Positions 1 to 8,271 of a DNA stretch of 64,000 nucleotides are shown here, in pieces. Position 1 is the stretch's first letter, and each line of letters begins with the position of its first letter. Under the pieces are notes generated by a model. The model was given only the letters and a program-made list of their open reading frames with translations. It was not told where the DNA came from and did not search any database. The translations under genes were made by a program, and so were the position numbers. The DNA comes from Pelomonas aquatica (GTDB lineage: Bacteria > Pseudomonadota > Gammaproteobacteria > Burkholderiales > Burkholderiaceae_C): positions 1 to 64,000 of the forward strand of contig NZ_JAPPUW010000021.1 of the NCBI RefSeq assembly GCF_026712205.1, written 5' to 3'.

Positions 1-112
1 CATACGGGCCTTCGCGAGGCCAGCGCCGCAGGCAGTCACCATGGGGGCACGGAAGTCAGTTCCTACCCTCGGTCCACCTCCTCGTCGATGTCAACAAGCA
101 GGAGGTTGCCCA
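1..112 (+). other. 5' edge upstream of tadC, possible end of an upstream gene
   Basis: All three forward frames stay open in this short edge. The third frame ends in a TGA at 114-116 that overlaps the tadC ATG at 113-115 in the ATGA pattern typical of coupled genes, so it may be the tail of a preceding tad gene. The last residues do not resemble a TadB tail that I recognise, so no product is assigned. A strong AGGAGG at 100-105 serves tadC. Confidence 0.25.
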
Positions 113-997
113 ATGAGCCTTTACGCCTGGATTCCGCTGCTGTGCGCGCTGGGCCTGGGCCTCGCAATCGCGCTGGTCGCGCATTCGTTGATCCGCGCCA
201 TCGACGACGTGCCCGACGAGGATCGCAGCTACCGCGACTCGCCGCCGCTGGCCTTCCGCCTGGGCTGGTGGCCCATCCGCTGGATCGCCTACTACCTGGG
301 GCCGCAACTGAGCGTGCCGCTGCGCCAGCGCGTGCTGACGCGGCTGCGCCTGGCGGGCCTGGACTACGCCCTCGCACCCGAGCAGTTCGTGGCAGGCCAG
401 TTGCTGAGCGCTGCGCTGGTGGGCTTGCTGACCGTCTGGCTGCTGGGCAGCTTCGGCCGCCCGCTCGGGCCCTGGCCGCTGGTGGCCGGGCTGTGCGGCT
501 ACCTCTTCCCGGCGATCTGGCTGCGCGACCTCGTGCAGCTGCGCCGCCGCGAGACGCTGAAGACCCTGCCCTTCATGCTGGACATCATCACGCTGTGCGT
601 GGAGGCCGGCCTCAACCTGACCGGCGCCTTCAGCCAGGCCGTGGCCAAGGGGCCGGCGGGTCCGCTGCGGGACGAGTTTTCGCGCGTGCTGCGCGACGTG
701 CGCGCCGGCCGGCCACGGCTGGACGCGCTGCGCACGCTGGCCGACCGCATGAACGAGCCGTCCATCACCAACTTCGTTTCCGCGCTGATCCAGGCGGAGC
801 GCATGGGCATGAACCTCGGCCCCATCCTGCGCGCCCAGTCCGAGCAGCGCCGCAGCGAGCGCTTTGCGCGCGCCGAGAAGCTGGCCATGGAGGCGCCCGT
901 GAAGCTGCTGTTCCCGCTGATCGCCTTCATCTTTCCCTGCACCTTCGTCGTCCTCGGTTTCCCGATCGCGATGAAGTTCATGCACATGGGCCTGTGA
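113..997 (+). CDS. tadC: Tad/Flp pilus inner-membrane platform protein TadC (type II secretion F domain)
   Basis: TadC is one of two polytopic platform proteins of the Tad (tight adherence, Flp pilus) machine. With TadB it sits in the inner membrane above the ATPase TadA. The 294-residue protein has an N-terminal membrane segment (residues about 5-25), a hydrophobic pair near 110-150, and a type II secretion F domain around 160-285 that includes LPFMLDIITLCVEAGLNL. It ends in a long membrane helix (LLFPLIAFIFPCTFVVLG). The ATG at 113 is preferred over an in-frame ATG at 41 because AGGAGG lies 7 bases upstream of it. The gene is followed after 7 bases by the DUF192 gene and appears to head an operon that reaches the Rhs toxin genes. 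TadB and TadA are not in the window. Confidence 0.9.
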   Translation: MSLYAWIPLLCALGLGLAIALVAHSLIRAIDDVPDEDRSYRDSPPLAFRLGWWPIRWIAYYLGPQLSVPLRQRVLTRLRLAGLDYALAPEQFVAGQLLSAALVGLLTVWLLGSFGRPLGPWPLVAGLCGYLFPAIWLRDLVQLRRRETLKTLPFMLDIITLCVEAGLNLTGAFSQAVAKGPAGPLRDEFSRVLRDVRAGRPRLDALRTLADRMNEPSITNFVSALIQAERMGMNLGPILRAQSEQRRSERFARAEKLAMEAPVKLLFPLIAFIFPCTFVVLGFPIAMKFMHMGL

Positions 998-1004
998 GGA
1001 ACGA

Positions 1005-1373
1005 ATGCACATCACCCCCACACCCGACACCCTGCTCGTGCACGAGGCCACGCGCTTTCGCACACGCCTGCTCGGCCTGCTCGCGCTGCCGCGCCTGCAG
1101 CCCGGCGAAGCCCTGGCCCTGCAGCCCTGCGGCAGCGTGCACACCTGCTTCATGCGCTACGCCATCGACGTGGTCTACCTCGACGCCGACGACACGGTGA
1201 TCAAGGTCGTTCTCGCACTCGCGCCCTGGCGTTTCAGCGCCTGTCGAGGTGCGCGCACGACGCTGGAGCTGGCTGCCGGCGAGGCCACGCGCCTGCAGAT
1301 CCACCCCGGCATGCACCTCGCATGGTGCAACCCGCACGCGCCCGGGGCCACCACCCGCCCGACTCATCCATGA
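1005..1373 (+). CDS. DUF192 family protein
   Basis: This is a small (122-residue) DUF192 protein. The family core is visible as SVHTCFMRYAIDVVYLD at about residues 44-60, followed by the conserved basic/proline segment that ends in a GMHLAW motif. The biochemical role of DUF192 is not established; such genes often lie near Tad/pilus or secretion loci. A GAGGAA ribosome site overlaps the tadC stop. The stop codon overlaps the next gene's ATG, which indicates translational coupling. No signal peptide is evident, unlike many exported DUF192 homologues. Confidence 0.8.
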   Translation: MHITPTPDTLLVHEATRFRTRLLGLLALPRLQPGEALALQPCGSVHTCFMRYAIDVVYLDADDTVIKVVLALAPWRFSACRGARTTLELAAGEATRLQIHPGMHLAWCNPHAPGATTRPTHP

Positions 1374-2236
1374 ACCCTTCCATGAACGCCTACCGACTCG
1401 TCCCCGTTCCCGCCATTGCCGCCCTTGCGCTGACGCTCGCCGCCTGCGGCGGCGGCAGCTCTGCCGATTCGGCCACGGCCACGCCCAGTGCGTCGAGCGA
1501 TCCCTACGCCGGCACCGCCCATCTGAAAACACAGGAGACCTATCTGCACACCAACGGCAGCACGGGCATCGCCCGCGACGTCTTCCAGGTCAATGTCGAT
1601 CAATGCAACGCCTTCCGCGACGCGCAATACAAGCTGCCGGCCGTGCAGCCACCCGAGGTGCTGATGGCCGGCCTGGACGTGAAGGTGGTGGAGCGCTACT
1701 ACGACAACGGCCGCTCGGTCGAAACCACCGCCGGCTACGGTCTGACGCTGCCCGACATGCAGCGCTGGCTGGACGATCTCAAGGCCGCGCAAGGCAATGC
1801 TGCCGCCGTCACGCCGCCGGACTGCGCCGCCGCCAAGCGGCAGGACAGCGTCAGCGGCTGGCTGTGGCTGGACGGCGTGAAGTACGAGTTGCGCTACGAC
1901 ACCCGGCAGGCCATCGGCACGCGCGGCGGCAGCAGCTTCACGCGCAGCAACATCGCCACGAGCGCCGAGGTCGCGGCCTGGTCCAAGAAGCAGGTCATGG
2001 GCGAGACCTGCCTGGTCGCCAGCGGCCCCAACGTGCCGCCCAGCCTCACGTCAGGCTGCTTGTGGGACCGCTTCCCGGCGGCCCAGTACCTGAACTTGCC
2101 CTGGATGCTCGACGCGCCCCAGCCCGGCCTGAGCGAACGCAAGCTCATCGTCACGCTGGGGGTCGACAGCGGCAAGGCCACGCCGGCCGGCAAGCTCGAC
2201 CTGCCCGCCGGCTTCACGGTGAAGGTCATCAACTGA
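1370..2236 (+). CDS. Predicted lipoprotein of unknown function in the tad-Rhs operon
   Basis: The 288-residue protein begins with a lipoprotein signal: a hydrophobic stretch ends in a lipobox LAAC, with the acylated cysteine at residue 26 when translation starts at 1370. A Gly/Ser linker follows. I do not recognise the remaining 250 residues as a known domain. They contain several cysteines (for example around DQCNAF and PPDCAAAK) compatible with a disulfide-bonded periplasmic or outer-membrane protein. The ATG overlaps the upstream TGA; an alternative ATG lies at 1382. It sits 10 bases before a TadE-type pseudopilin gene, so a role in the Tad apparatus or in display of the Rhs protein is possible but only inferred. 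Confidence 0.7.
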   Translation: MNPSMNAYRLVPVPAIAALALTLAACGGGSSADSATATPSASSDPYAGTAHLKTQETYLHTNGSTGIARDVFQVNVDQCNAFRDAQYKLPAVQPPEVLMAGLDVKVVERYYDNGRSVETTAGYGLTLPDMQRWLDDLKAAQGNAAAVTPPDCAAAKRQDSVSGWLWLDGVKYELRYDTRQAIGTRGGSSFTRSNIATSAEVAAWSKKQVMGETCLVASGPNVPPSLTSGCLWDRFPAAQYLNLPWMLDAPQPGLSERKLIVTLGVDSGKATPAGKLDLPAGFTVKVIN

Positions 2237-2246
2237 CGGAGCCACC

Positions 2247-3140
2247 ATGCGCCGCCACCTCTGCCGACCGCGCCCAGGGCCGCAGCGCCAGCGCGGCGCC
2301 GGCCTGGTCGAGACCACGCTGGTCCTGCCGACCCTGCTGTTCCTGGTTCTCGGCCTGTGGCAGGCGGCGCTGGGCTATCACGCCAAGTCCAGCGTCAACT
2401 ACGCGACCTTCGAGGCAGCGCGCGCGGGCTCCGTCGCCAACGCCAGCAGGGCCAAGATCATGTCGGGCTTCCAGCGCGCGATGCTGGGCTACTACGGCGG
2501 CGGCCGCACGGCGGCCGAGCTGGCCAGCACCGGCAAGAAGGTGCTGGAGGACATCACCGGCACGGTCGTGCGCATCGAGATCCTGTCGCCCACCCAGGAG
2601 AGCTTCGACGACTACAACAGCCCCGAGCTGCAGAAGGCACTGAAGACCGACGAGAAGGTCATCCCCAACACCGGCCTGGACGAACTGAGCTGCCCGCGCG
2701 ACGTGCCCGGCTGCCAGAGCGACCCGAAGAAGAACGCCAGCGGCCAGAGCCTGCTCGACGCCAACCTGCTCAAGCTGCGCGTCACCTACGGCATCCCCGA
2801 GAAGAAGCAGTTGCCTCTCGTCGGCCGCTTCTACACCTGGGCGCTGGGCAAGCTCGGCGCCGGGGCGGACGACCCCTTCAAGCAGGCCCTGATCGACGCC
2901 CACCGCATCCCCGTCGTGTCGCATGTCGTCGTGCGCATGCAGTCCGACGCGATCCGCAATGCCGCCATGGTCAGCAACCCCGGCCCGGGCAACGACGGCA
3001 GGCCCGTCGACCCCGGCCCGCCCGCCAGCAGCCCCAGCCTGCCCACCTGCCCCTGGTGGGACCCGAGCTGCTCCATCTGCACCGATGGCTCCGACGTCGG
3101 CAAGTGCGAACCCAAGCCGCCGAGCTGCGGCGGCCATTGA
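2247..3140 (+). CDS. TadE/TadG-like pseudopilin with a cysteine-rich tail
   Basis: The 297-residue protein has the TadE signature: a short basic leader, then GAGLVETTLVLPTLLFLVLG, with the conserved Glu directly before the membrane helix (about residues 17-45). This helix inserts the minor pseudopilin into the inner membrane and pilus. The long periplasmic part is followed by a Pro/Ser linker and a C-terminal 28-residue tail with five cysteines, which ends in KCEPKPPSCGGH. A closely similar Cys-Pro pattern occurs in the N-terminal linker of the next gene product, the Rhs protein. The gene is 21 bases upstream of the Rhs gene and is presumably co-transcribed. It is longer than a typical TadE (about 130-200 residues). 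Confidence 0.75.
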   Translation: MRRHLCRPRPGPQRQRGAGLVETTLVLPTLLFLVLGLWQAALGYHAKSSVNYATFEAARAGSVANASRAKIMSGFQRAMLGYYGGGRTAAELASTGKKVLEDITGTVVRIEILSPTQESFDDYNSPELQKALKTDEKVIPNTGLDELSCPRDVPGCQSDPKKNASGQSLLDANLLKLRVTYGIPEKKQLPLVGRFYTWALGKLGAGADDPFKQALIDAHRIPVVSHVVVRMQSDAIRNAAMVSNPGPGNDGRPVDPGPPASSPSLPTCPWWDPSCSICTDGSDVGKCEPKPPSCGGH

Positions 3141-3161
3141 CGCCGGAACGGGCTCCACCCC

Positions 3162-6100
3162 ATGAAAACGATGAACGCCGCTCGCTTCCCATCCGCCCTG
3201 AGGGACTTGTCGACCCGCTGCGGGCTTTTGCCGTGCATTGCCGCATTGCTCTGGACCGCGGTCGCATTGCAGCCCTCCGCCCAGGCGGCCGTGCTGCAGT
3301 CGCCATTGGCGAGCTGCCCGCCCAATATGAGCTGCGCGCCGGACCCCAAGCCGCCGATCTGCTCCATCCTGCCGAACGACCCGCGCTGCACGCCGGGAGG
3401 CGGTGGCGGTGGCCCCACCTGCACGGCGCCCGGCGGCGGCAGCCCGAACTGCGGCGGCTCGGGGCCGGCCAGCGTCGGCGGCGGGGGCAGTGGCGGTGTC
3501 TCGGTCGGCGGCGGCAACCCGATCAACCTGCTCAGCGGCAACAAATACCAGGAGGAGACCGACCTGCCGGCCCTGCCCGGCGTGCTCGGCCTGGAGCTCA
3601 AGCGCTACTACAACAGCGACGCCAGCTACCCCGGCTTGAGCGGCGCCAACTGGCGCACCAGTTACGAGACGGTGCTCTACGACCTGGGCTCGCAGCTGCA
3701 GATCGTGCAGGCCGATGGCCGCCGCATCACGCTGCAGCGCGGCGTGGGCGCCAACGCCAGGCTGTGCACCAGCACGCAGCTGCAGGACGGGCAGGTCCGC
3801 ATCGAGCAGACCGGCCCCGAGGGCAGGGACCGCGTCTATCGCTGGCGCTGGGCCGACGGCCGCGTGCTGAGCTTCCGCGCGGTGGGGGCGACCACGGGCG
3901 GCTACCCGCTGCACGAGATTCGCGCCGCCAGTGGGGAGCACTTGCAGCTGCGCTACAGCCCGCTGGGCGACCTCATCGGCGTGACCGACCCGCAGGGCCG
4001 CAAGCTCGAATTCATCTACGCCAAGGCCGCGCCGGGCCAGCGCGCGCCGCTGCAGGCTGTGCTGACGCCGCTGGGCCGCATCGGCTACCAGCACGACGCC
4101 CAGGGTCGCCTCACTGCAGTGAGCCAATACGCGCCCGGCAAGGATGGCCAGCCGCAGGCCAGCGCCTACGTCACGCGGCTCTACCACTACGAGGCCCAGT
4201 ACAACGGCGGCTACGGCTATCTGCTGACGGGCATCAGCGTGCAGGCGCCGGGGGAGAACAAAGGCAGCCCGCAGCGCCTGTCCACCTACGCCTACGACGC
4301 CCAGGGCCGCGCCATCCTGTCCACCAAGGGCCTGCCCGCTGAAGACGGCAAGGCCGATGCCCAGCACGGCATCGAGCAGGTTCGTGTCGACTACCTGCGC
4401 AAGCCAAGCCCCAACGAGGGCCGGCCGGACAAGAGCGGCGAGGTGCAGGTGTCGCCCGAGCGACTGGGCCTTGTCAGGCTGACCAACAGCCTCGGGCAGA
4501 CGAGCGAACTCAAGACCGCCGTGATCGGCGGGCAGCTGCGGCTGATCGAGTTCACCGGTGCCGGCTGCTCGACCTGCGGGCCGAGCAACCGGCGCTATGC
4601 CTACGACGCCGAGGGGCGGCTGCTGCGCAGCATCGAGCTCGATGCGCGGGGACAACCCCTGCGGGCCGAGCTGTGGCGCTATGACGGCTGGCATCGTCAG
4701 GTCGAGATTGCGGAACAGCTCTATGCGGCTGGCAAGCCTCAGTCGCCGCAATGGCGCCAGCGCCTGGAGTACACAGACACGCGTTTCAAGGATGGCAGCC
4801 TCGCTCTCGGGATGCAGCCAACGCGGATTGAGCAGCCCAGCGTCGTCCCCGGCAAGTCTCGCGCGACCGAGGTCGACTACAACGAGTCTGGTCAGGTGCT
4901 GCGCATCACCGAGAAGGGCTGGAGCCTCGTCGATGCGCGAGGCGAGGAGCGGCCTACGCCCGTGGAGCGGTCGACCCACTACCGCTACACCCTGGTCGCC
5001 GGCAAGAGCGTGCTGACCGAGGTCGACGGCGCATTGCCTAACGGCCCCAAGGGAGACCCGAGCGATTCCGATATCACGCGCATCGTCTGGGACGCACGGG
5101 GCCGCACGCCGTTGCGCATGGAGATGCCTGCCGGCCTGCAGGCGCGATTCGAATACGGCCCCGATGGCCGCCTTGCCAGCCTGATCGGCCCCGATGGGGC
5201 CAAGACTCGCTATAGCTACGCCGCGGACGGCACCCTCGCGGCGCTTGACCGCGGCGGTGTAATCCAGCGCTTTGAGAACAACGGCTCGCTGCACCTCCGC
5301 AAGGTGGTCATGGCCGGCGGTCAGGCCCTGCAGTTCCAGATGGACCTGAGCGGCCGGGTGGCAGCGGTCTGGGACGGACCGAGCAACCGCATCGAGTTGC
5401 AACGGGATACCGAGGGTCAGTTGCTGCAGGCCCGCCTGCTCAACCCCGATGGCTCCATTGCGCAGACGAAGGCCTGGCAGTCGGACCGTCGCGACGGCAG
5501 CGCCAACGAGCGCCGCGACGAGCTCGCGGACGGCCTGCAGCAACTCATCGGCCAAAGCGAGAGCGGTGCCGAGGTGGCCCGTCCCGACATCTGGCGGGCA
5601 CTCAGCCCCGCGCAGCAACGACTGGACGACATCCTCGCGGCCGGTCGTCTCGCGTCATCTCAGGGTTTCAGCGAGCAGGCCGATTCGGCCGGCCGCTACA
5701 CGATCTACTGGCGAGACGACTTCGGCCTCCTGCGCCGCGCGGACAGCCCCACCACCGGCAGCACTCGCTACGACTACGACGCTGCCGGTCGCCTCATCGG
5801 CCAGCGCGACAACGTGGGCGACACAGCGCGCTACCAGCGCGATGCGGCGGGTCGCGTCATCGCCATTCAAGCCCGCGACGCCCAGGGCCAGTTGGACGAG
5901 GATGCCCACATCGAATGGGGCGCGAACAACAAGCCCAGCCGCATCCGCTCGCTGCACAGCGACGAGCGCTTCGCCTACGACCGTACCGGGCAATTGAGCG
6001 AACACAGCCAGACCGTCGACGGCCACAGCTGGACGCTGCGCTACACCTACGACGCAAACGGCCAGCTGATCGCCAAGCAGATGCCGGGAGGCCAGCAGCT

Positions 6101-8264
6101 GGCCTATCGCTACCGAGGCAGCCAGCATCCGCGCGCGGGCTTGCTGGAATCGGTCTGGCTCAAGGGCTGGGTGGACCGACCGCTGGTTCACGGACTGAAC
6201 GACGAGGCCGACACCTTCGCCAATCGACGCTTCATGTTCGGCAATGGCCTGGGCAACGAACTGCGGCTCGACGACCAGGGCCGTGCGATCGAGGCAGGGT
6301 CACCAGAGGTCGGCCAGACCCGACTCAGTTACACCAGCGCCGACACGGAACCCGGCGTCGTCAGAACCCAACGCGGCACAAGCCTGGGGCAGGTTGCGAA
6401 CAGCACCTCGCCTCCGCTCTGGCAAGGTCGCCTGTATGGCCAATGGGATCGCTGGCGCGGCTCGGACTCCGCTGCGCAGCCTGCCTCGTTTAGGTTGGCC
6501 GGCATCGCCACGCCGGGCCATGAACTCTTTGATGACCTGGGACGCCAGATCACCCGTGGCGAACTGCGCCTGAGTTACGACAGCCTGGGCCGTCTGGTCG
6601 AAGTACAGCGCGACGCGAAGGGTGAAGCGCTGCAACCCGTGGCCCGCTATCGCTACAACGTGTTCGGCCAGCGCATTGCCAAGGTCACGGTCCAGGCGGG
6701 CAGTCAGGTCAGCCGAACGACTTACTTTTTCCACGACGGCAGCCAACTTGTGGCCGAGGCCGACGCCGCTGGCGCTGTGCAACGCCAATACGTCTGGATC
6801 AACGACAAGCCCGTGGCGCTGCTGGAGACTGGGCAGGTCCTGTACATCCACACCGACCACCGCAATGCACCGCTTGCTTTGACCAATGCGGCACGTCAGG
6901 TGGTCTGGCAAGCGCAAGTCGCTGACTTCCTTGCCGCCTCTGTGGTGCAAGGTGCGTCGCTGGGCCGCGTCGAGTTCAACCTGAGAGGGTCTAACCAGTA
7001 CCACGACCCCGAGACCGAGCTGCACTACAACACCCACCGCTACTACGACGCGCAGGCCGGACGCTACCTCACGCCTGACCCCATGGGCCTGGCCGTTGGG
7101 CCTGACCTATACGCCTTTGCGCTGAATCGGCCGCATTCGTTGCAGGACCCGTTGGGCCTGGCGCCAGCCGGCACGGACGTAAGCGGTTGGAGCTTTGGCG
7201 ACAAGCTGGTCGAGGTTGTCAGCATCGCTCTGAAAGAAAAACTGCCCAGCGACCTGGCAGCCGCGCTAAGCGATCTGGTCAGCCCCAGCCATATCGCCAC
7301 CACCGCGGCCATCTTCGCGCTCTGGGCCGGTTCGCATGCTTTGGGCATCGGGTTCGCGTTCGATGCCGTGATGCTGGGCGTCGCCTATTACACCCTGGGC
7401 AAGGCAGCGGCGGATCTCATCGTGGGTCTGATCGACACCACGATCGCCATCAACGCGGCGAAATGCAGCGGTGACCTGGATGCCGCGGCAGCCAAGCTGT
7501 CAAAGGCGCTTGGCAAGGGGACGGCAGCCTTCATCGAAGGTGCCGTGCTGAGAAAGGTCTTCTCCAAGACCGAAGGCGACCTCGGCGCCACAGCGATCGA
7601 GTCGCTCAAGAAAAGCGTCAACTACGCCAAGAGCAAGGTCGTCAACGCCGCTTCCTCAGCCGCCAAGCTGGGCTTCCGCTCCAGTTCATGGGCGGCCATC
7701 AGCAGCAACGCGGAGCGCGGTTTCGTCGGTGAAATCGACGCTTGGAGTTGGCTGATGAGTGGCAAGGCCAAACTGCAAGCGCTCTGCTGCAAAACCATTG
7801 ATCCGAACAAGATCACCAATCAAGCAGAATACGATACAGCGCTTGCTGCCTACAAAGGCACAAAGGGGGTCGACGGCGCCTTTGAATCACAGCCCGGCTT
7901 TTTCAAACGGTTACTCGGCGGCAAAGATCAATACTATGTCATTGAATCCAAGGCGACCGGAGGAACATTCAGCCACACCAAGGCGGAACTCAACGGCCTA
8001 CTGAACAAGACCAAGGCTGGCGATCAGCAGCTGAGCAACAATTGGCTGGGCATTGACAAGCCAGCGGACCCCAGCAGCAGACTCAATAGTTCGGTTGGAA
8101 CATCTGCTGCGACTGAAATGCAAAAAGCCTTCAAGGAGGGCCGCCTGACCCGGGTTCTCGCCACGACCGATTCCAGCGGGACAAGGTATTGGGAGGTCAA
8201 GCCGGATCCAACCGACCCAAAGAAAGTGGCCGTTGGCGATGAGATTACCAGCCTATTCAAATAG
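3162..8264 (+). CDS. Sec-exported Rhs repeat toxin with a PoNe-like PD-(D/E)xK nuclease tip
   Basis: This is a polymorphic Rhs toxin of 1700 residues. A Sec signal ends near residue 42 (PSAQA). A linker rich in Cys, Pro and Gly follows (about 50-118, six cysteines), then a DUF6531 start (PINLLSGNKYQ, from about 120). Many YD repeats (for example YDAEGRL, YDAAGRL) form the shell. The Rhs core ends with YDAQAGRYLTPDPMGL and DPLGLAP at about 1292-1332. The variable tip begins with a hydrophobic stretch (about 1377-1435) and ends in a nuclease-like domain with E1518, E1524, D1571 and the pair E1595-x-K1597 (YYVIESKAT), followed by QQLSNNWL. That arrangement resembles PoNe DNases. No PAAR or VgrG-linked N-terminus is present, so type VI export is unlikely. 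The immunity gene follows after 7 bases. Confidence 0.88.
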   Translation: MKTMNAARFPSALRDLSTRCGLLPCIAALLWTAVALQPSAQAAVLQSPLASCPPNMSCAPDPKPPICSILPNDPRCTPGGGGGGPTCTAPGGGSPNCGGSGPASVGGGGSGGVSVGGGNPINLLSGNKYQEETDLPALPGVLGLELKRYYNSDASYPGLSGANWRTSYETVLYDLGSQLQIVQADGRRITLQRGVGANARLCTSTQLQDGQVRIEQTGPEGRDRVYRWRWADGRVLSFRAVGATTGGYPLHEIRAASGEHLQLRYSPLGDLIGVTDPQGRKLEFIYAKAAPGQRAPLQAVLTPLGRIGYQHDAQGRLTAVSQYAPGKDGQPQASAYVTRLYHYEAQYNGGYGYLLTGISVQAPGENKGSPQRLSTYAYDAQGRAILSTKGLPAEDGKADAQHGIEQVRVDYLRKPSPNEGRPDKSGEVQVSPERLGLVRLTNSLGQTSELKTAVIGGQLRLIEFTGAGCSTCGPSNRRYAYDAEGRLLRSIELDARGQPLRAELWRYDGWHRQVEIAEQLYAAGKPQSPQWRQRLEYTDTRFKDGSLALGMQPTRIEQPSVVPGKSRATEVDYNESGQVLRITEKGWSLVDARGEERPTPVERSTHYRYTLVAGKSVLTEVDGALPNGPKGDPSDSDITRIVWDARGRTPLRMEMPAGLQARFEYGPDGRLASLIGPDGAKTRYSYAADGTLAALDRGGVIQRFENNGSLHLRKVVMAGGQALQFQMDLSGRVAAVWDGPSNRIELQRDTEGQLLQARLLNPDGSIAQTKAWQSDRRDGSANERRDELADGLQQLIGQSESGAEVARPDIWRALSPAQQRLDDILAAGRLASSQGFSEQADSAGRYTIYWRDDFGLLRRADSPTTGSTRYDYDAAGRLIGQRDNVGDTARYQRDAAGRVIAIQARDAQGQLDEDAHIEWGANNKPSRIRSLHSDERFAYDRTGQLSEHSQTVDGHSWTLRYTYDANGQLIAKQMPGGQQLAYRYRGSQHPRAGLLESVWLKGWVDRPLVHGLNDEADTFANRRFMFGNGLGNELRLDDQGRAIEAGSPEVGQTRLSYTSADTEPGVVRTQRGTSLGQVANSTSPPLWQGRLYGQWDRWRGSDSAAQPASFRLAGIATPGHELFDDLGRQITRGELRLSYDSLGRLVEVQRDAKGEALQPVARYRYNVFGQRIAKVTVQAGSQVSRTTYFFHDGSQLVAEADAAGAVQRQYVWINDKPVALLETGQVLYIHTDHRNAPLALTNAARQVVWQAQVADFLAASVVQGASLGRVEFNLRGSNQYHDPETELHYNTHRYYDAQAGRYLTPDPMGLAVGPDLYAFALNRPHSLQDPLGLAPAGTDVSGWSFGDKLVEVVSIALKEKLPSDLAAALSDLVSPSHIATTAAIFALWAGSHALGIGFAFDAVMLGVAYYTLGKAAADLIVGLIDTTIAINAAKCSGDLDAAAAKLSKALGKGTAAFIEGAVLRKVFSKTEGDLGATAIESLKKSVNYAKSKVVNAASSAAKLGFRSSSWAAISSNAERGFVGEIDAWSWLMSGKAKLQALCCKTIDPNKITNQAEYDTALAAYKGTKGVDGAFESQPGFFKRLLGGKDQYYVIESKATGGTFSHTKAELNGLLNKTKAGDQQLSNNWLGIDKPADPSSRLNSSVGTSAATEMQKAFKEGRLTRVLATTDSSGTRYWEVKPDPTDPKKVAVGDEITSLFK

Positions 8265-8271
8265 ATAAACT

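Noticed and set aside
2229-5618. A 1129-codon open frame on the minus strand
   Set aside because: It is antisense to the TadE-type and Rhs genes, and its product is an Ala/Gly/Arg/Val-rich artefact of G/C codon bias.
3162-8264. Type VI secretion assignment of the Rhs protein
   Set aside because: There is no PAAR domain or VgrG/Eag gene, and a Sec signal is present. The Tad context explains the gene order better.
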